From NCBI GenBank assembly GCA_030647845.1, contig JAUSIO010000008.1, forward strand, positions 1-18,983: DNA of 18,983 nt, written 5' to 3'. The notes below the pieces were generated by a model. It was not told where the DNA came from and ran no database searches. It saw nothing but the letters and a program-made list of their open reading frames with translations. Source of the DNA: a bacterium (GTDB lineage: Bacteria; Patescibacteriota; Minisyncoccia; Phycocordibacterales; SBAW01). Of this stretch, positions 7,301-13,346 are shown one piece after another. The stretch's first letter is position 1. Each line of letters starts with the position of its first letter. Both the position numbers and the translations under genes were made by a program.

Positions 7301-7982
7301 ACGCATAGCAAAGGGCTACCCAGTCTTCGCTGCAGTCACTCTGCCGTCCAATACCTTGGCCGCGGGTGCTAATAAAGTACTCTACCGCTTCTCGGTAAAG
7401 GCGACTGACTCTGATGTGGCGCTCTACAAGCTTAGCTTCGATGTCGGTTCCTCAACGGTGTCTGCTACCTCGTCTGTATTTGGCCTCTACGCTTACACAG
7501 ACTCTGGTTTCAGCTCTGCTGACACGACGTTCTCATCAACCGGTCTCTTGAACGCCAACAACTACATCAACAGCTGGGGTATCAACTCCACTGCAGCGTA
7601 CGCTGTTGGGTACTTGAGCCTTACGCACGGCTTGGTTGAGGTCTTTATGGACAAGGCCACGGCAACGACGACCTACATCGTTCCAAAAGGTGCTACGCGC
7701 TACTTCGAGCTCAACTCAACGATCTCGTCTGTAGAAACGGGCACTGGCTCTGAGTCTATCAACGTGATGCTCTTGGGTGACGCAGCGTTCCCTGTTAACT
7801 CTGCGACTCTCTTTAGCACGTCGACTTCAGTCGACGGAGACACCAACGATGACCTCGTTTGGTCGCCTATCTCGACGACAACGCAAAACACTATCAACGA
7901 CCTCGACTTCACCAACGGCTACCAGGTAACAGGCCTCCCTGGCGTCAATATGACGGCACAGACCCTTACCTCGACCAACTAG
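4335..7982 (+). CDS. Large secreted surface protein with peptidoglycan-binding domain (S-layer-like candidate)
   Basis: 1215 aa. Residues 1-35 are a Sec signal peptide (hydrophobic core about 10-29, cleavage near ARA-A). Residues about 37-69 are a helical motif, TVARVDAIVALLQSFGAD with NVTASLKG. A PG_binding_1 module (about 85-163) follows, with LKLGSTGADVMSLQQFLN, STYFGGLTKAAVMKFQAANN and GYVGSITRAAI. Cys82 and Cys164 bracket it and could form a disulfide. The remaining thousand residues are Thr/Ser/Ala/Val-rich and look like about six tandem beta-sandwich units of roughly 150 residues, with recurring G-x-T-x-x-V...ANY-F...EDIRV-type strands. Lysine content is low. Codon choice is strongly biased (AAC, ACC, CTC), which suggests very high expression. 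Size, secretion, wall-binding head and bias fit the main surface coat protein, but an adhesin is also possible. A strong terminator follows at 8035. Confidence 0.85.
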   Translation: MTITHSSTRLIAVAAGTVVALGLLFAAAAGPARAAALTVARVDAIVALLQSFGADATTVANVTASLKGQATPGTPGSTGGACPVLTRDLKLGSTGADVMSLQQFLNSSATTQVASAGAGSPGSESTYFGGLTKAAVMKFQAANNVSPIAGYVGSITRAAITAVCGKVVVIPPPVVPGTPVTTGTGLSITAATQPANGIAPLNAARIPFTKFTVTASSDGDVTLNSVTVERQGIAQDAAFSGVMLLDDMGNQVGITKTLNSNHQTVVGSAVVIPRGTSKTFTVAANRGSATGYSGQIATFAVVAVNSSAAVNGSLPIVGASYTINEATSFIGSVTAARGTNDPGAANTNNVGLKNFIFSSIRVTAGSQEKVYVKSIRWHQIGSASQSYLANVVSLVDGVSYPTVVSTDSYYTTTFPGDGLLLDKGFSKDLAIQGDIVNGSATTVEFDIQKSSDINTVGQLYGYGILPAVGSNTCATADTSRSKVCTTDDPYYEASIVTINAGTMTVSTGSVSASNVAINQQGQTLGGWAVALQGEEITVGKLIFNLFTSSHANVYAEITNVSLVDQNGAVLAGPVDATAGTVSTVNAVLTFTDTVTFPTGTTNIYLKGKLGTNFVTNDTVVASTTPGSGWTTVTGQTTGRTITPTPSTALTSATMTVKAASLSVSVSSVPIAQTVIAGNNQFTFANYILDATASGEDIRVTTLPLMYDWVGNANDLTNCYLYNGTTNVTSTHVFVPSSATAPATAADTTFTMDSGGLTVLKGSSLTIALKCDVRSGVSGNYGWGINAASDTAYTGATGVTSGSTATGATSFTATTTSNTMTAASGGALSALLDNNSPGYKIVSAGTAGVELARLKFSATNEAVDLRQVALQLTSVASNTPTDLVGRQVTLWDADTLLQVGTAVFPSGDNATSSQILAGAFRIPANGSKVMIIKGDIAAITASGPLTASGDLLAVDYDGDNVLTTAGTYGVGVSSNTNVQPTQADTASAGVRIAKGYPVFAAVTLPSNTLAAGANKVLYRFSVKATDSDVALYKLSFDVGSSTVSATSSVFGLYAYTDSGFSSADTTFSSTGLLNANNYINSWGINSTAAYAVGYLSLTHGLVEVFMDKATATTTYIVPKGATRYFELNSTISSVETGTGSESINVMLLGDAAFPVNSATLFSTSTSVDGDTNDDLVWSPISTTTQNTINDLDFTNGYQVTGLPGVNMTAQTLTSTN

Positions 7983-8034
7983 GTTGGTTTAAGGGAACTG
8001 TTCTAGAAGTTAGTTAGGAAGTACGCAAAGTAGC

Positions 8035-8064
8035 AAAAGCCCTCCCGCATGCGGGAGGGCTTTT
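8035..8064 (+). terminator. Perfect 30-bp palindromic terminator
   Basis: AAAAGCCCTCCCGCA and its exact reverse complement TGCGGGAGGGCTTTT. The stem is very GC-rich and ends in TTTT. It works in either orientation on paper; its position after 4335-7982 makes it that gene's terminator. Confidence 0.93.
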
Positions 8065-8079
8065 GTGTTCCTACCAAAA

Positions 8080-8100
8080 TACAAAGGACAGTCCTTTGTA
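8080..8100. repeat. AGGACNGTCCT-family palindrome
   Basis: TACAAAGGAC-A-GTCCTTTGTA, 10-bp perfect arms around a single base. Shares the AGGAC-N-GTCCT core with 9934-9944, 10144-10154 and 10638-10648. Confidence 0.85.
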
Positions 8101-8106
8101 AAAACT

Positions 8107-8171
8107 TATAAACGAGCGAGTGAGCGAATAAAAGTGAGTTTACTTTTGGTTCCGAGCGAGCGAAGTTTATA
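8107..8171. repeat. GCGAGCGA hairpin element, intergenic copy
   Basis: The lower stem is TATAAAC (8107-8113) with GTTTATA (8165-8171). The upper stem is AAAAGT (8130-8135) with ACTTTT (8142-8147), loop GAGTTT, preceded by GAA/TTC contacts. The middle arms GAGCGAGTGAGCG and CCGAGCGAGCGA are not complementary in the usual sense. Antiparallel they give G-C and C-G (or T.G) pairs alternating with tandem G.A mismatches. The same plan with different stems occurs at 18036-18091 inside 23S rRNA. Confidence 0.65.
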
Positions 8172-8220
8172 TCCCGGCGTAGCGGGTTATCCACAGGGCA
8201 TCGCGACATCAACCTATACA

Positions 8221-8237
8221 CTCCTATATAATAGGAG
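8221..8237 (+). promoter_or_regulatory. Promoter -10 box within a palindrome, before the 207-aa gene
   Basis: CTCCTAT-ATA-ATAGGAG (7-bp arms) contains TATAAT at 8227-8232. No clear -35 is seen (GCGACA at 8203-8208 is weak). A repressor bound to the palindrome would block the promoter. The predicted leader to the ATG at 8310 is about 75 bases and AT-rich. Confidence 0.5.
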
Positions 8238-8309
8238 AGAAGTTTGGGCGCGTTTTCGTATAACTATTACTATTAGAAATAAGTTTCGTGTTCTATATAT
8301 ATAATTCGT

Positions 8310-8933
8310 ATGAATAAAATTGCAACACAGGGCATTGGGCGCAGTATTCTCATCGTTGGTCTCTCGGTGGTGTGCGCGGTTTTATTTGTGTCAATGACCG
8401 CGTGGGCATCTACGACTGTCAATCTAAATATCTCGACTGACGGTACGCTTGCGGTTACAGGTGCGTCGACGCTTACCGGCCTCTCGACCCACACAGCAGG
8501 GTTTATTGCCGTGGCTTCCTCGACCGTAGTAAGCACCCTTGAGGTTACTGGTCTTGCAACGTTTACCAACGGCTTTGCCTCCGTTGCTTCCTCTACTGTT
8601 ACCACACTCAAGGTGGGTCAGACCGGAACCCAAACGACCAACATAATGGCTGGGTACTGCCAGACGGCCTCGACTGCCATCACTGCTGCCCTCGCTTCCT
8701 CAACGCTTACCTATATGACCTGCACACCAGTTAATACTTCTGGTACCGCGGTAACGCTTGCTTCAACCGCCCGCGTGTTTGTACAGGCAACCAGCTCACT
8801 GCCGGGCTTCGTGATTTTGCAAGCCGCATCCTCGACAGCAGCTGGTCTGATACAGGTATTGCTGACCAACACCAGTAGTAGTACCGCTGTGGCCGCCGCT
8901 ATATACTCCTTCAACTTCTGGTCATTCCAGTAG
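8310..8933 (+). CDS. Secreted or membrane-anchored repeat protein, 207 aa
   Basis: Not assigned to a named family. Residues 1-34 form a signal peptide or signal anchor (RSILIVGLSVVCAVLFVSMTAWA). Residues about 40-102 contain tandem units of about 24 residues: LTGLSTHTAGFIAVASSTVVSTLEV and VTGLATFTNGFASVASSTVTTLKV in part, with a preceding partial unit. Each alternates short beta strands and small residues, as in beta-roll or trimeric fibre stalks. Residues about 105-207 form a more globular Ser/Thr/Ala-rich end domain with two Cys (117, 138) and an aromatic C-terminus FNFWSFQ. Stalk plus head suggests a thin surface fibre; this is inference. It lies between two wall-associated secreted proteins. 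No Shine-Dalgarno. Confidence 0.75.
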   Translation: MNKIATQGIGRSILIVGLSVVCAVLFVSMTAWASTTVNLNISTDGTLAVTGASTLTGLSTHTAGFIAVASSTVVSTLEVTGLATFTNGFASVASSTVTTLKVGQTGTQTTNIMAGYCQTASTAITAALASSTLTYMTCTPVNTSGTAVTLASTARVFVQATSSLPGFVILQAASSTAAGLIQVLLTNTSSSTAVAAAIYSFNFWSFQ

Positions 8934-8953
8934 CACGTGAGCACGCTACTATT

Positions 8954-8970
8954 ATTAGTTGTCAACTAAT
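8954..8970. promoter_or_regulatory. 17-base palindrome just upstream of the 292-aa gene
   Basis: ATTAGTTG-T-CAACTAAT, 8-bp perfect arms, ending 9 bases before the ATG at 8980. It lacks a T-run, so an operator or a translation-affecting hairpin is likelier than a terminator. Confidence 0.5.
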
Positions 8971-8979
8971 CTATCTCTT

Positions 8980-9858
8980 ATGATACGAATGCTCACCCGC
9001 GCAGGAATTATCGCGACGCTCCTCGCTCCAACGCTGGCGTTTGCCGCCTACAACGACATAGTGCTTGGTGGAAGCGTCATAATTAATGCAAACAGTGTTA
9101 ACCTCACAGTCGTTGGTATAACTGCATCCTCAACCACCGTCTCTGGCAGTAGTTTTACGGTAGACCTCTCACATGGCTCGTCGGTGTCTATTAGCTCCGC
9201 AGACCGGCGCAACTTAACCGTAACTGGCATATCCAGTGGTTTCGTGACCTTTGCCTGTGGGTCATCTGCCTCTACTCTCGCAATTACCTCACCCAACGAT
9301 GCAAGCACAGTTGCTGCTACAGTTACAGTTGAGTCCACCACATGCTCGACCGGCGGTGGCGGTGGCGGCATTGTCTCCTCGGGTGGAGGAGGCGGTGGGA
9401 GTTCGGTCTACACACCTCCTGCAACTACACCCGCGGTAACCCCGCCAGTCGTAGCGCCAGGTATTGCTAGCAAGCTCACAACAATGCAGGTGCAGGCAAT
9501 CCTCTCGCTCCTCGCGTCGTTTGGCGCCGACCAAGCAGTAATTGACAACGTTAGCGCATCGCTCAACGGCCTGCCAAGTGCAACCCCTATTCGTGGTTCT
9601 CTCGCAAAACTTGTGCGCAACTTGGACGTTGGCTCGACAGGAGACGATGTAAAAGCGCTCCAAGTGTTCCTCAACGGACACGGGTTTATAGTTGTTTCCT
9701 CGGGTGGTGGCTCTCCGGGCAATGAGACGAGCCGCTTTGGTGGGCTCACCCGCGCCGCGTTGGCAAAGTTCCAGGCAGCGAACAATATCACTCCATCGGT
9801 CGGGTACTTCGGACCAAAAACCCGAGCAAAAATCAACGAGATTCTCGGTAGTCAGTAG
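8980..9858 (+). CDS. Secreted protein with C-terminal peptidoglycan-binding domain, 292 aa
   Basis: The start at ATG 8980 gives a clean signal peptide, MIRMLTRAGIIATLLAPTLAFA, with cleavage before AYND; a TTG further upstream (8959) would only add residues and falls in a palindrome. Residues 24-122 form a beta-rich domain with repeated Ser/Thr/Val strands and two Cys (93, 122). Residues 124-160 are a Gly-rich then Pro/Thr-rich linker. Residues 165-197 carry the helical motif LTTMQVQAILSLLASFGAD with NVSASLNG. Residues 208-290 are a PG_binding_1 domain (LDVGSTGDDVKALQVFLN, SRFGGLTRAALAKFQAANN, GYFGPKTRAKI). The helical plus wall-binding module closely matches that at the N-terminus of the 1215-aa protein, here placed at the C-terminus. 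Likely cell-wall-attached; the beta domain's partner is unknown. A terminator follows at 9883. Confidence 0.85.
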   Translation: MIRMLTRAGIIATLLAPTLAFAAYNDIVLGGSVIINANSVNLTVVGITASSTTVSGSSFTVDLSHGSSVSISSADRRNLTVTGISSGFVTFACGSSASTLAITSPNDASTVAATVTVESTTCSTGGGGGGIVSSGGGGGGSSVYTPPATTPAVTPPVVAPGIASKLTTMQVQAILSLLASFGADQAVIDNVSASLNGLPSATPIRGSLAKLVRNLDVGSTGDDVKALQVFLNGHGFIVVSSGGGSPGNETSRFGGLTRAALAKFQAANNITPSVGYFGPKTRAKINEILGSQ

Positions 9859-9882
9859 TTTAGTCCTTCTCCTGTCCACCCC

Positions 9883-9908
9883 AAAAACCCCTCCTACGAG
9901 GGGTTTTT
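9883..9908 (+). terminator. Rho-independent terminator after the 292-aa gene
   Basis: AAAAACCCCTC-CTAC-GAGGGGTTTTT, perfect arms and a T tail. It closes the surface-protein block. Confidence 0.93.
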
Positions 9909-9933
9909 GTCTTGGTGCTCGCAGCTAACATCC

Positions 9934-9944
9934 AGGACCGTCCT
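9934..9944. repeat. AGGACNGTCCT palindrome upstream of the second transposase
   Basis: AGGAC-C-GTCCT. It occupies the -35 region relative to the TATAAT at 9959. With the copy at 10638-10648 it brackets the transposase; extended by one base (CAGGACCGTCCT) the two are exact inverted copies. Confidence 0.8.
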
Positions 9945-9958
9945 AGATTTTTCAAGGG

Positions 9959-9964
9959 TATAAT
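9959..9964 (+). promoter_or_regulatory. -10 box of the second transposase gene
   Basis: Consensus TATAAT ending 6 bases before the ATG at 9971, so the transcript would start at or near the A of the start codon (leaderless). No -35 is seen; that position is filled by the palindrome at 9934-9944, which could give autoregulation. Confidence 0.55.
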
Positions 9965-9970
9965 AAGTAT

Positions 9971-10654
9971 ATGATCCGTTCGGCTCCGCTTACAACCGCA
10001 GAAACATATCATGTATATAACCGTGGTGCACACAAACAATCCATATTTATCAACGATTTTGACAGAGACCGCTTCCTTTTATTACTCTACATAGCAAACT
10101 ACAGCGAGCGCCTGCATTTAGGTAACCTACTCCAAAAATATAAAGGACGGTCCTCGATGGACGTGCTGACAGAGGAGGTTGTGGATAAGTCACTCGTTGA
10201 TGTGTTTGCATATTCACTTATGCCGAATCACTTTCATCTGATATTACGGCAGAAAGCAGACGGGGGAATTACGACTTTTATGAAGAAAGTTGGCACTGCA
10301 TATTCTATGTACTTTAATGCTAAATACGACCATAGCGGAGTTTTGTTCCAAGGCCGATTTAAAAGTAAACACGTTGATACTGATGACTATTTTCGATATC
10401 TATTTGCGTATATACACCTTAACCCCGTGGAATTGGTAGAACCGGGCTGGAAGGAGCACGGACCCAAAAACAAGGAGGAAATCAGAAACTTTATGGCTAG
10501 TTATCGATATTCCAGCCATTACGATTATGCGTTGGGGGATAGGGTGGAAAGGGCAATTCTTTCTTATGCAGAAGCTCCTGAGTTTCTTAAAGCTGGTAAT
10601 GATGTCGAGGATCTCTTGCGGTGGTATGAAAATATAAAGGACGGTCCTGAATGA
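9971..10654 (+). CDS. REP-associated tyrosine transposase (Y1_Tnp, HUH family), second copy
   Basis: 227 aa, a full-length relative of IS200/IS605 TnpA of the RAYT type. Motifs are YHVYNRGAHKQ near the N-terminus, the HUH motif LMPNHFHLIL (His87, His89), candidate nucleophile in GTAYSMYFN (Tyr111 or Tyr114), then GVLFQGRFKSKHV and FAYIHLNPVELVEPGWKEH. The frame is intact. Two identical 20-base stretches, AAAATATAAAGGACGGTCCT at 10135-10154 and 10629-10648, lie in its coding region in different reading frames (giving KYKGRSS and ENIKDGP), so nucleotide rather than protein constraint explains them. The stop TGA overlaps the next gene's start (ATGA at 10651). It could therefore be cotranscribed with the downstream envelope genes. 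Confidence 0.95.
   Translation: MIRSAPLTTAETYHVYNRGAHKQSIFINDFDRDRFLLLLYIANYSERLHLGNLLQKYKGRSSMDVLTEEVVDKSLVDVFAYSLMPNHFHLILRQKADGGITTFMKKVGTAYSMYFNAKYDHSGVLFQGRFKSKHVDTDDYFRYLFAYIHLNPVELVEPGWKEHGPKNKEEIRNFMASYRYSSHYDYALGDRVERAILSYAEAPEFLKAGNDVEDLLRWYENIKDGPE
10135..10154 (+). repeat. 20-base direct repeat, copy A (inside the second transposase gene)
   Basis: AAAATATAAAGGACGGTCCT, containing the AGGAC-G-GTCCT palindrome. Identical to 10629-10648. It falls in the variable stretch ahead of the HUH motif, where the first RAYT (2240-2926) has unrelated residues. Confidence 0.9.
10629..10648 (+). repeat. 20-base direct repeat, copy B (3' end of the second transposase gene)
   Basis: Same 20 bases as copy A but read in another frame. 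It supplies the codons for the last residues of the transposase and sits 2 bases before the next gene's ATG. Confidence 0.9.
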
Positions 10655-11298
10655 ATGATATTATGTGGTATAACGATACTGTGAAGAATTTCTTGCATAA
10701 GGCATGGCACTATGTGCGGTGGCCGTTGGGGGTTGTGGTGGTGCTCTACGTTGGGTTGGTGGTGTACCGTGTTCCGGCGATGTTTGAGAAGGACAAAACC
10801 GCAAGCTCGGTGGCAAAGATACATGCGCAAAAAATCACGCTTGCCGATGTGCTCGGCACGGCGCTCCCGCCCATACCAAACGCGCAAGAAAATAACGCCA
10901 CCGTCGCGGGCATTGATAAAAACAACAACGGCATCCGCGACGATGTCGAGCTCGCCATCTTCAACCTGTATCCCAACTCCGCCCGCATCCGCGCCGCGGA
11001 GTTGCAGTATGCGATGACTTTGCAGTTGATGATTACAGATGTATTTAATACGGAGACATGGATTGCTGCTGCAAAAGAAACTTCGCGTGGGTATGCATGT
11101 ATTTCACAGAGTTATCCCCGGAATGATTTAAAGACATATATACAAATTACAGATACTAGAACAAAAGAAGTAGAAACTTTAGTTTACAACACACAACAAC
11201 GAAAGGCCGCACAAGCACAGGTTGATACTTTCACAACAAGTTATAGTCTGCCAAACACAGATTTATGCAACATCGATTCAAGTACACTACCAAACTAG
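10651..11298 (+). CDS. Membrane-anchored protein with EF-hand-like calcium loop, 215 aa
   Basis: I do not recognise the family. A single transmembrane segment spans about residues 24-41 (WPLGVVVVLYVGLVVYRV), leaving most of the protein outside. Residues 89-100 (DKNNNGIRDDVE) match an EF-hand or thrombospondin-type calcium loop, with D/N at alternate ligand positions and a final Glu. The remainder is helical, with two Cys near residues 148 and 205. It starts in an ATGA overlap with the transposase stop, and its 3' end overlaps the hydrolase gene by 34 bases, which suggests translational coupling. The last 250 bases are visibly more AT-rich than the first part. Start alternatives (a second ATG five codons in) do not alter the picture. 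Confidence 0.75.
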   Translation: MNDIMWYNDTVKNFLHKAWHYVRWPLGVVVVLYVGLVVYRVPAMFEKDKTASSVAKIHAQKITLADVLGTALPPIPNAQENNATVAGIDKNNNGIRDDVELAIFNLYPNSARIRAAELQYAMTLQLMITDVFNTETWIAAAKETSRGYACISQSYPRNDLKTYIQITDTRTKEVETLVYNTQQRKAAQAQVDTFTTSYSLPNTDLCNIDSSTLPN

Positions 11299-13337
11299 TT
11301 TTTATTTTTTGGGCATTATTTTTAATTTTGCCCGCTTCTACTCAAGCGGCTTCATGTTCTGCAAATGGTTATACAGTCGTATTTGTAAATGGTGTGTTTG
11401 CTACTGAGACTCAGGCTCGAGCAGATACGAACGCCTTAAGTAGATATCTAGGGGGTCAATTTAACAGTCAACCAATTACATATCAAACTGGCTACAACCA
11501 AACCCACTTGGCGGGTGCGGGAGATTTGGTGGAGACTTATTTTCCTGTGTTTGACACCTACGACCTCAACACTATTTTGATACAAATACATCCCGAAGTT
11601 ACGACACGCAAGCTTTTAGTCGTCGGGCATTCGCAAGGGTCGGTCTACACAAACAAAATGTACGAGTACTTGGTGGAGCATGGCGAGCCGGCAAGCGCGC
11701 TCGGCGTGTACGCGGTTGCAACGCCCGACTCGCACGTTGCGGGTGGCGGCACATATCTGACATACGAACTGGATGATGTGATAAATGGAGTCCGATCGCT
11801 AAAGCGGTTCAATCCACTGCCCGCGAATGTTACCTTCTTGGATCTTCTCGATTTAGCCGCGCCCGCTGTGCCTCCACCGTACCATTCTTTTACGGACACC
11901 TATCTCGCCGCTTTTTCACACCGGATAGTTTCTGACATTAACACGCAACTTAGTGGGCTTCAACCTACAAATGCATCCGACACCGGCGACTGTTTTACAC
12001 CGCCGCCTAAAAATGTAGCGTATCGTGCCCAGCAAGTGCTTTTTGCGGTTGCCGACCCAACGGCGCAGGGGGTAAAAGTGGTGAGCATCGGCGCGTATCA
12101 AGGCACGGTTGCCGCCGCCCGAGTTGCCGTGTCGCTTGCAAAAGCGGGTGTTGCGGCGGCTGGAGCGGCGTTCGGTTTTGTCTCGAACATTTTCTCTGGC
12201 AACCCGGTCGCGGTTGCCGAGCAACGTCCAGCACAAAATTTTGAGGTGGTAAAAAAATTGTACGGCTCCAGCTTGAGCCCGCAAGATTTACAAGACCTTT
12301 TAGGTAGTGCAAACCAAGGCGCGGCTGTTGCGCTTGCGGTACCTAAAGCACAACCCGGTATTGTTTTGGGTGCCGAGGTGTCCCCCACAGACAGCATCGT
12401 AAAAATTACTACAGACTCTGCCAATACTATCGTAAGCACCACGCCAGTCGCGCAAGCAACATCTACAGTTATTGCAACTACTACGAACTCCAATAGGCAA
12501 TCAAATGCTCTTGACCCTGCTACCTGGGGCGTTGGTGGAGGCGGCCCAGCGCCTTCTTCTTATGCGGCTGCACCTGTCGAAACTGCAACCACTACTTCGA
12601 ACACCGCCTCGCGTGCGCCAACTACAACCTCAAGCACCACTGCGACCACCACCGCAACGAGTACCACGAGCACCATTGCAACGAGTACGTCGACAATAAC
12701 TACGGATATAGCAAGCACTAGTGCAACGTCTACCTTGGAGTCGGCCACCACCTCCATGCCGTTTGTGCCACAGGCCGGCAACACATTGGCCGACACGTTT
12801 GATACGTACAACAGCGCGGGGTGGCAGAGCGTCGTTCGTAACAACATTGACTTCAATTTCAGCTTTGACGATGGCGGGAGCGGCAACTGTTTTCGTAACG
12901 GTTGCGTGGTCGGTATAGGGAGCAGCACCCCGCCCGGCACTGTCCCGTTGACGTACCTTGAGTCGAACCCGCCGCTTGGCTCCGGAGCCTTTACGTTCTA
13001 TGGGAAGGCGCGGCGGAGTTTTATGGGTCCGATTCCTATTATCGTGATTTGCAACGCCCAGTTGACCTGTACGGGGAGTATGCAACAAATCGCCTTTTTG
13101 AATTTGATACCTCTGGACGACTCATGGCGCCACTACTGGGTCGCGTGGAGACAAGGAACATCACATATAGAAAGTTGTGCACTGACAGACGATACCAATT
13201 CGGCGCACTGCGCGTGGGTCGACACGGGTATTGCACTCGGCGCGCAGTTTGACGGTATTCGGTTCGGTTCGCAAACCGGGTATAGGAACGATTTGGGTGA
13301 GAATCTCTGGTTTGATGAATTGGTGCCCGTGCAGTAG
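11265..13337 (+). CDS. Secreted alpha/beta hydrolase with Thr-rich linker and C-terminal beta domain, 690 aa
   Basis: Residues 1-28 are a signal peptide (LVFIFWALFLILPASTQA). Residues about 36-230 look like a lipase/esterase-type alpha/beta hydrolase: strand YTVVFVNGVF, then LLVVGHSQGS with nucleophile Ser123 in the GHSQG elbow, VATPDSHV after the next strand (possible acid), and PYHSFTDTYL with His207 as the likely catalytic His. Residues about 265-310 are Ala/Val-rich and may contact the membrane. Residues about 420-520 are a Thr/Ser-rich, low-complexity linker resembling a glycosylated stalk. Residues about 525-690 form a beta-sandwich, lectin-like domain with a conserved-looking DNLWFDE-type end (GENLWFDELVPVQ) and paired Cys. 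The substrate is unknown: lipid, peptidoglycan ester or host surface are all possible. The start is chosen because it begins the signal peptide. It overlaps the preceding gene by 34 bases. Confidence 0.8.
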   Translation: MQHRFKYTTKLVFIFWALFLILPASTQAASCSANGYTVVFVNGVFATETQARADTNALSRYLGGQFNSQPITYQTGYNQTHLAGAGDLVETYFPVFDTYDLNTILIQIHPEVTTRKLLVVGHSQGSVYTNKMYEYLVEHGEPASALGVYAVATPDSHVAGGGTYLTYELDDVINGVRSLKRFNPLPANVTFLDLLDLAAPAVPPPYHSFTDTYLAAFSHRIVSDINTQLSGLQPTNASDTGDCFTPPPKNVAYRAQQVLFAVADPTAQGVKVVSIGAYQGTVAAARVAVSLAKAGVAAAGAAFGFVSNIFSGNPVAVAEQRPAQNFEVVKKLYGSSLSPQDLQDLLGSANQGAAVALAVPKAQPGIVLGAEVSPTDSIVKITTDSANTIVSTTPVAQATSTVIATTTNSNRQSNALDPATWGVGGGGPAPSSYAAAPVETATTTSNTASRAPTTTSSTTATTTATSTTSTIATSTSTITTDIASTSATSTLESATTSMPFVPQAGNTLADTFDTYNSAGWQSVVRNNIDFNFSFDDGGSGNCFRNGCVVGIGSSTPPGTVPLTYLESNPPLGSGAFTFYGKARRSFMGPIPIIVICNAQLTCTGSMQQIAFLNLIPLDDSWRHYWVAWRQGTSHIESCALTDDTNSAHCAWVDTGIALGAQFDGIRFGSQTGYRNDLGENLWFDELVPVQ

Positions 13338-13346
13338 TATAGGGGC

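Larger units (their letters stand above)
9934..10654. mobile_element. Second REP/RAYT-type unit
   Basis: A Y1 transposase gene with the same palindrome core upstream (9934), inside (10144) and overlapping its 3' end (10638). The arrangement parallels the first RAYT element, but the palindromes are a different, shorter family. No target-site duplication or exact element ends can be defined. Confidence 0.55.

Noticed and set aside
8187..8195. TTATCCACA, a consensus DnaA box (with a near match TTGTCCACA at 3947)
   Set aside because: Isolated boxes, with no cluster, no AT-rich unwinding region and no dnaA/dnaN nearby; not enough for an origin.
6270..9879. Long minus-strand frames opposite the surface genes (for example 9289-9879)
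   Set aside because: They mirror the biased codons of the plus-strand genes and show low-complexity, Cys/Arg-rich translations without starts or domains.
12560..12720. Thr-codon tandem repeats in the hydrolase gene as a possible phase-variable tract
   Set aside because: The ACN/AGC codons vary and no pure short-unit run is long enough to slip readily; it reads as an ordinary low-complexity linker.
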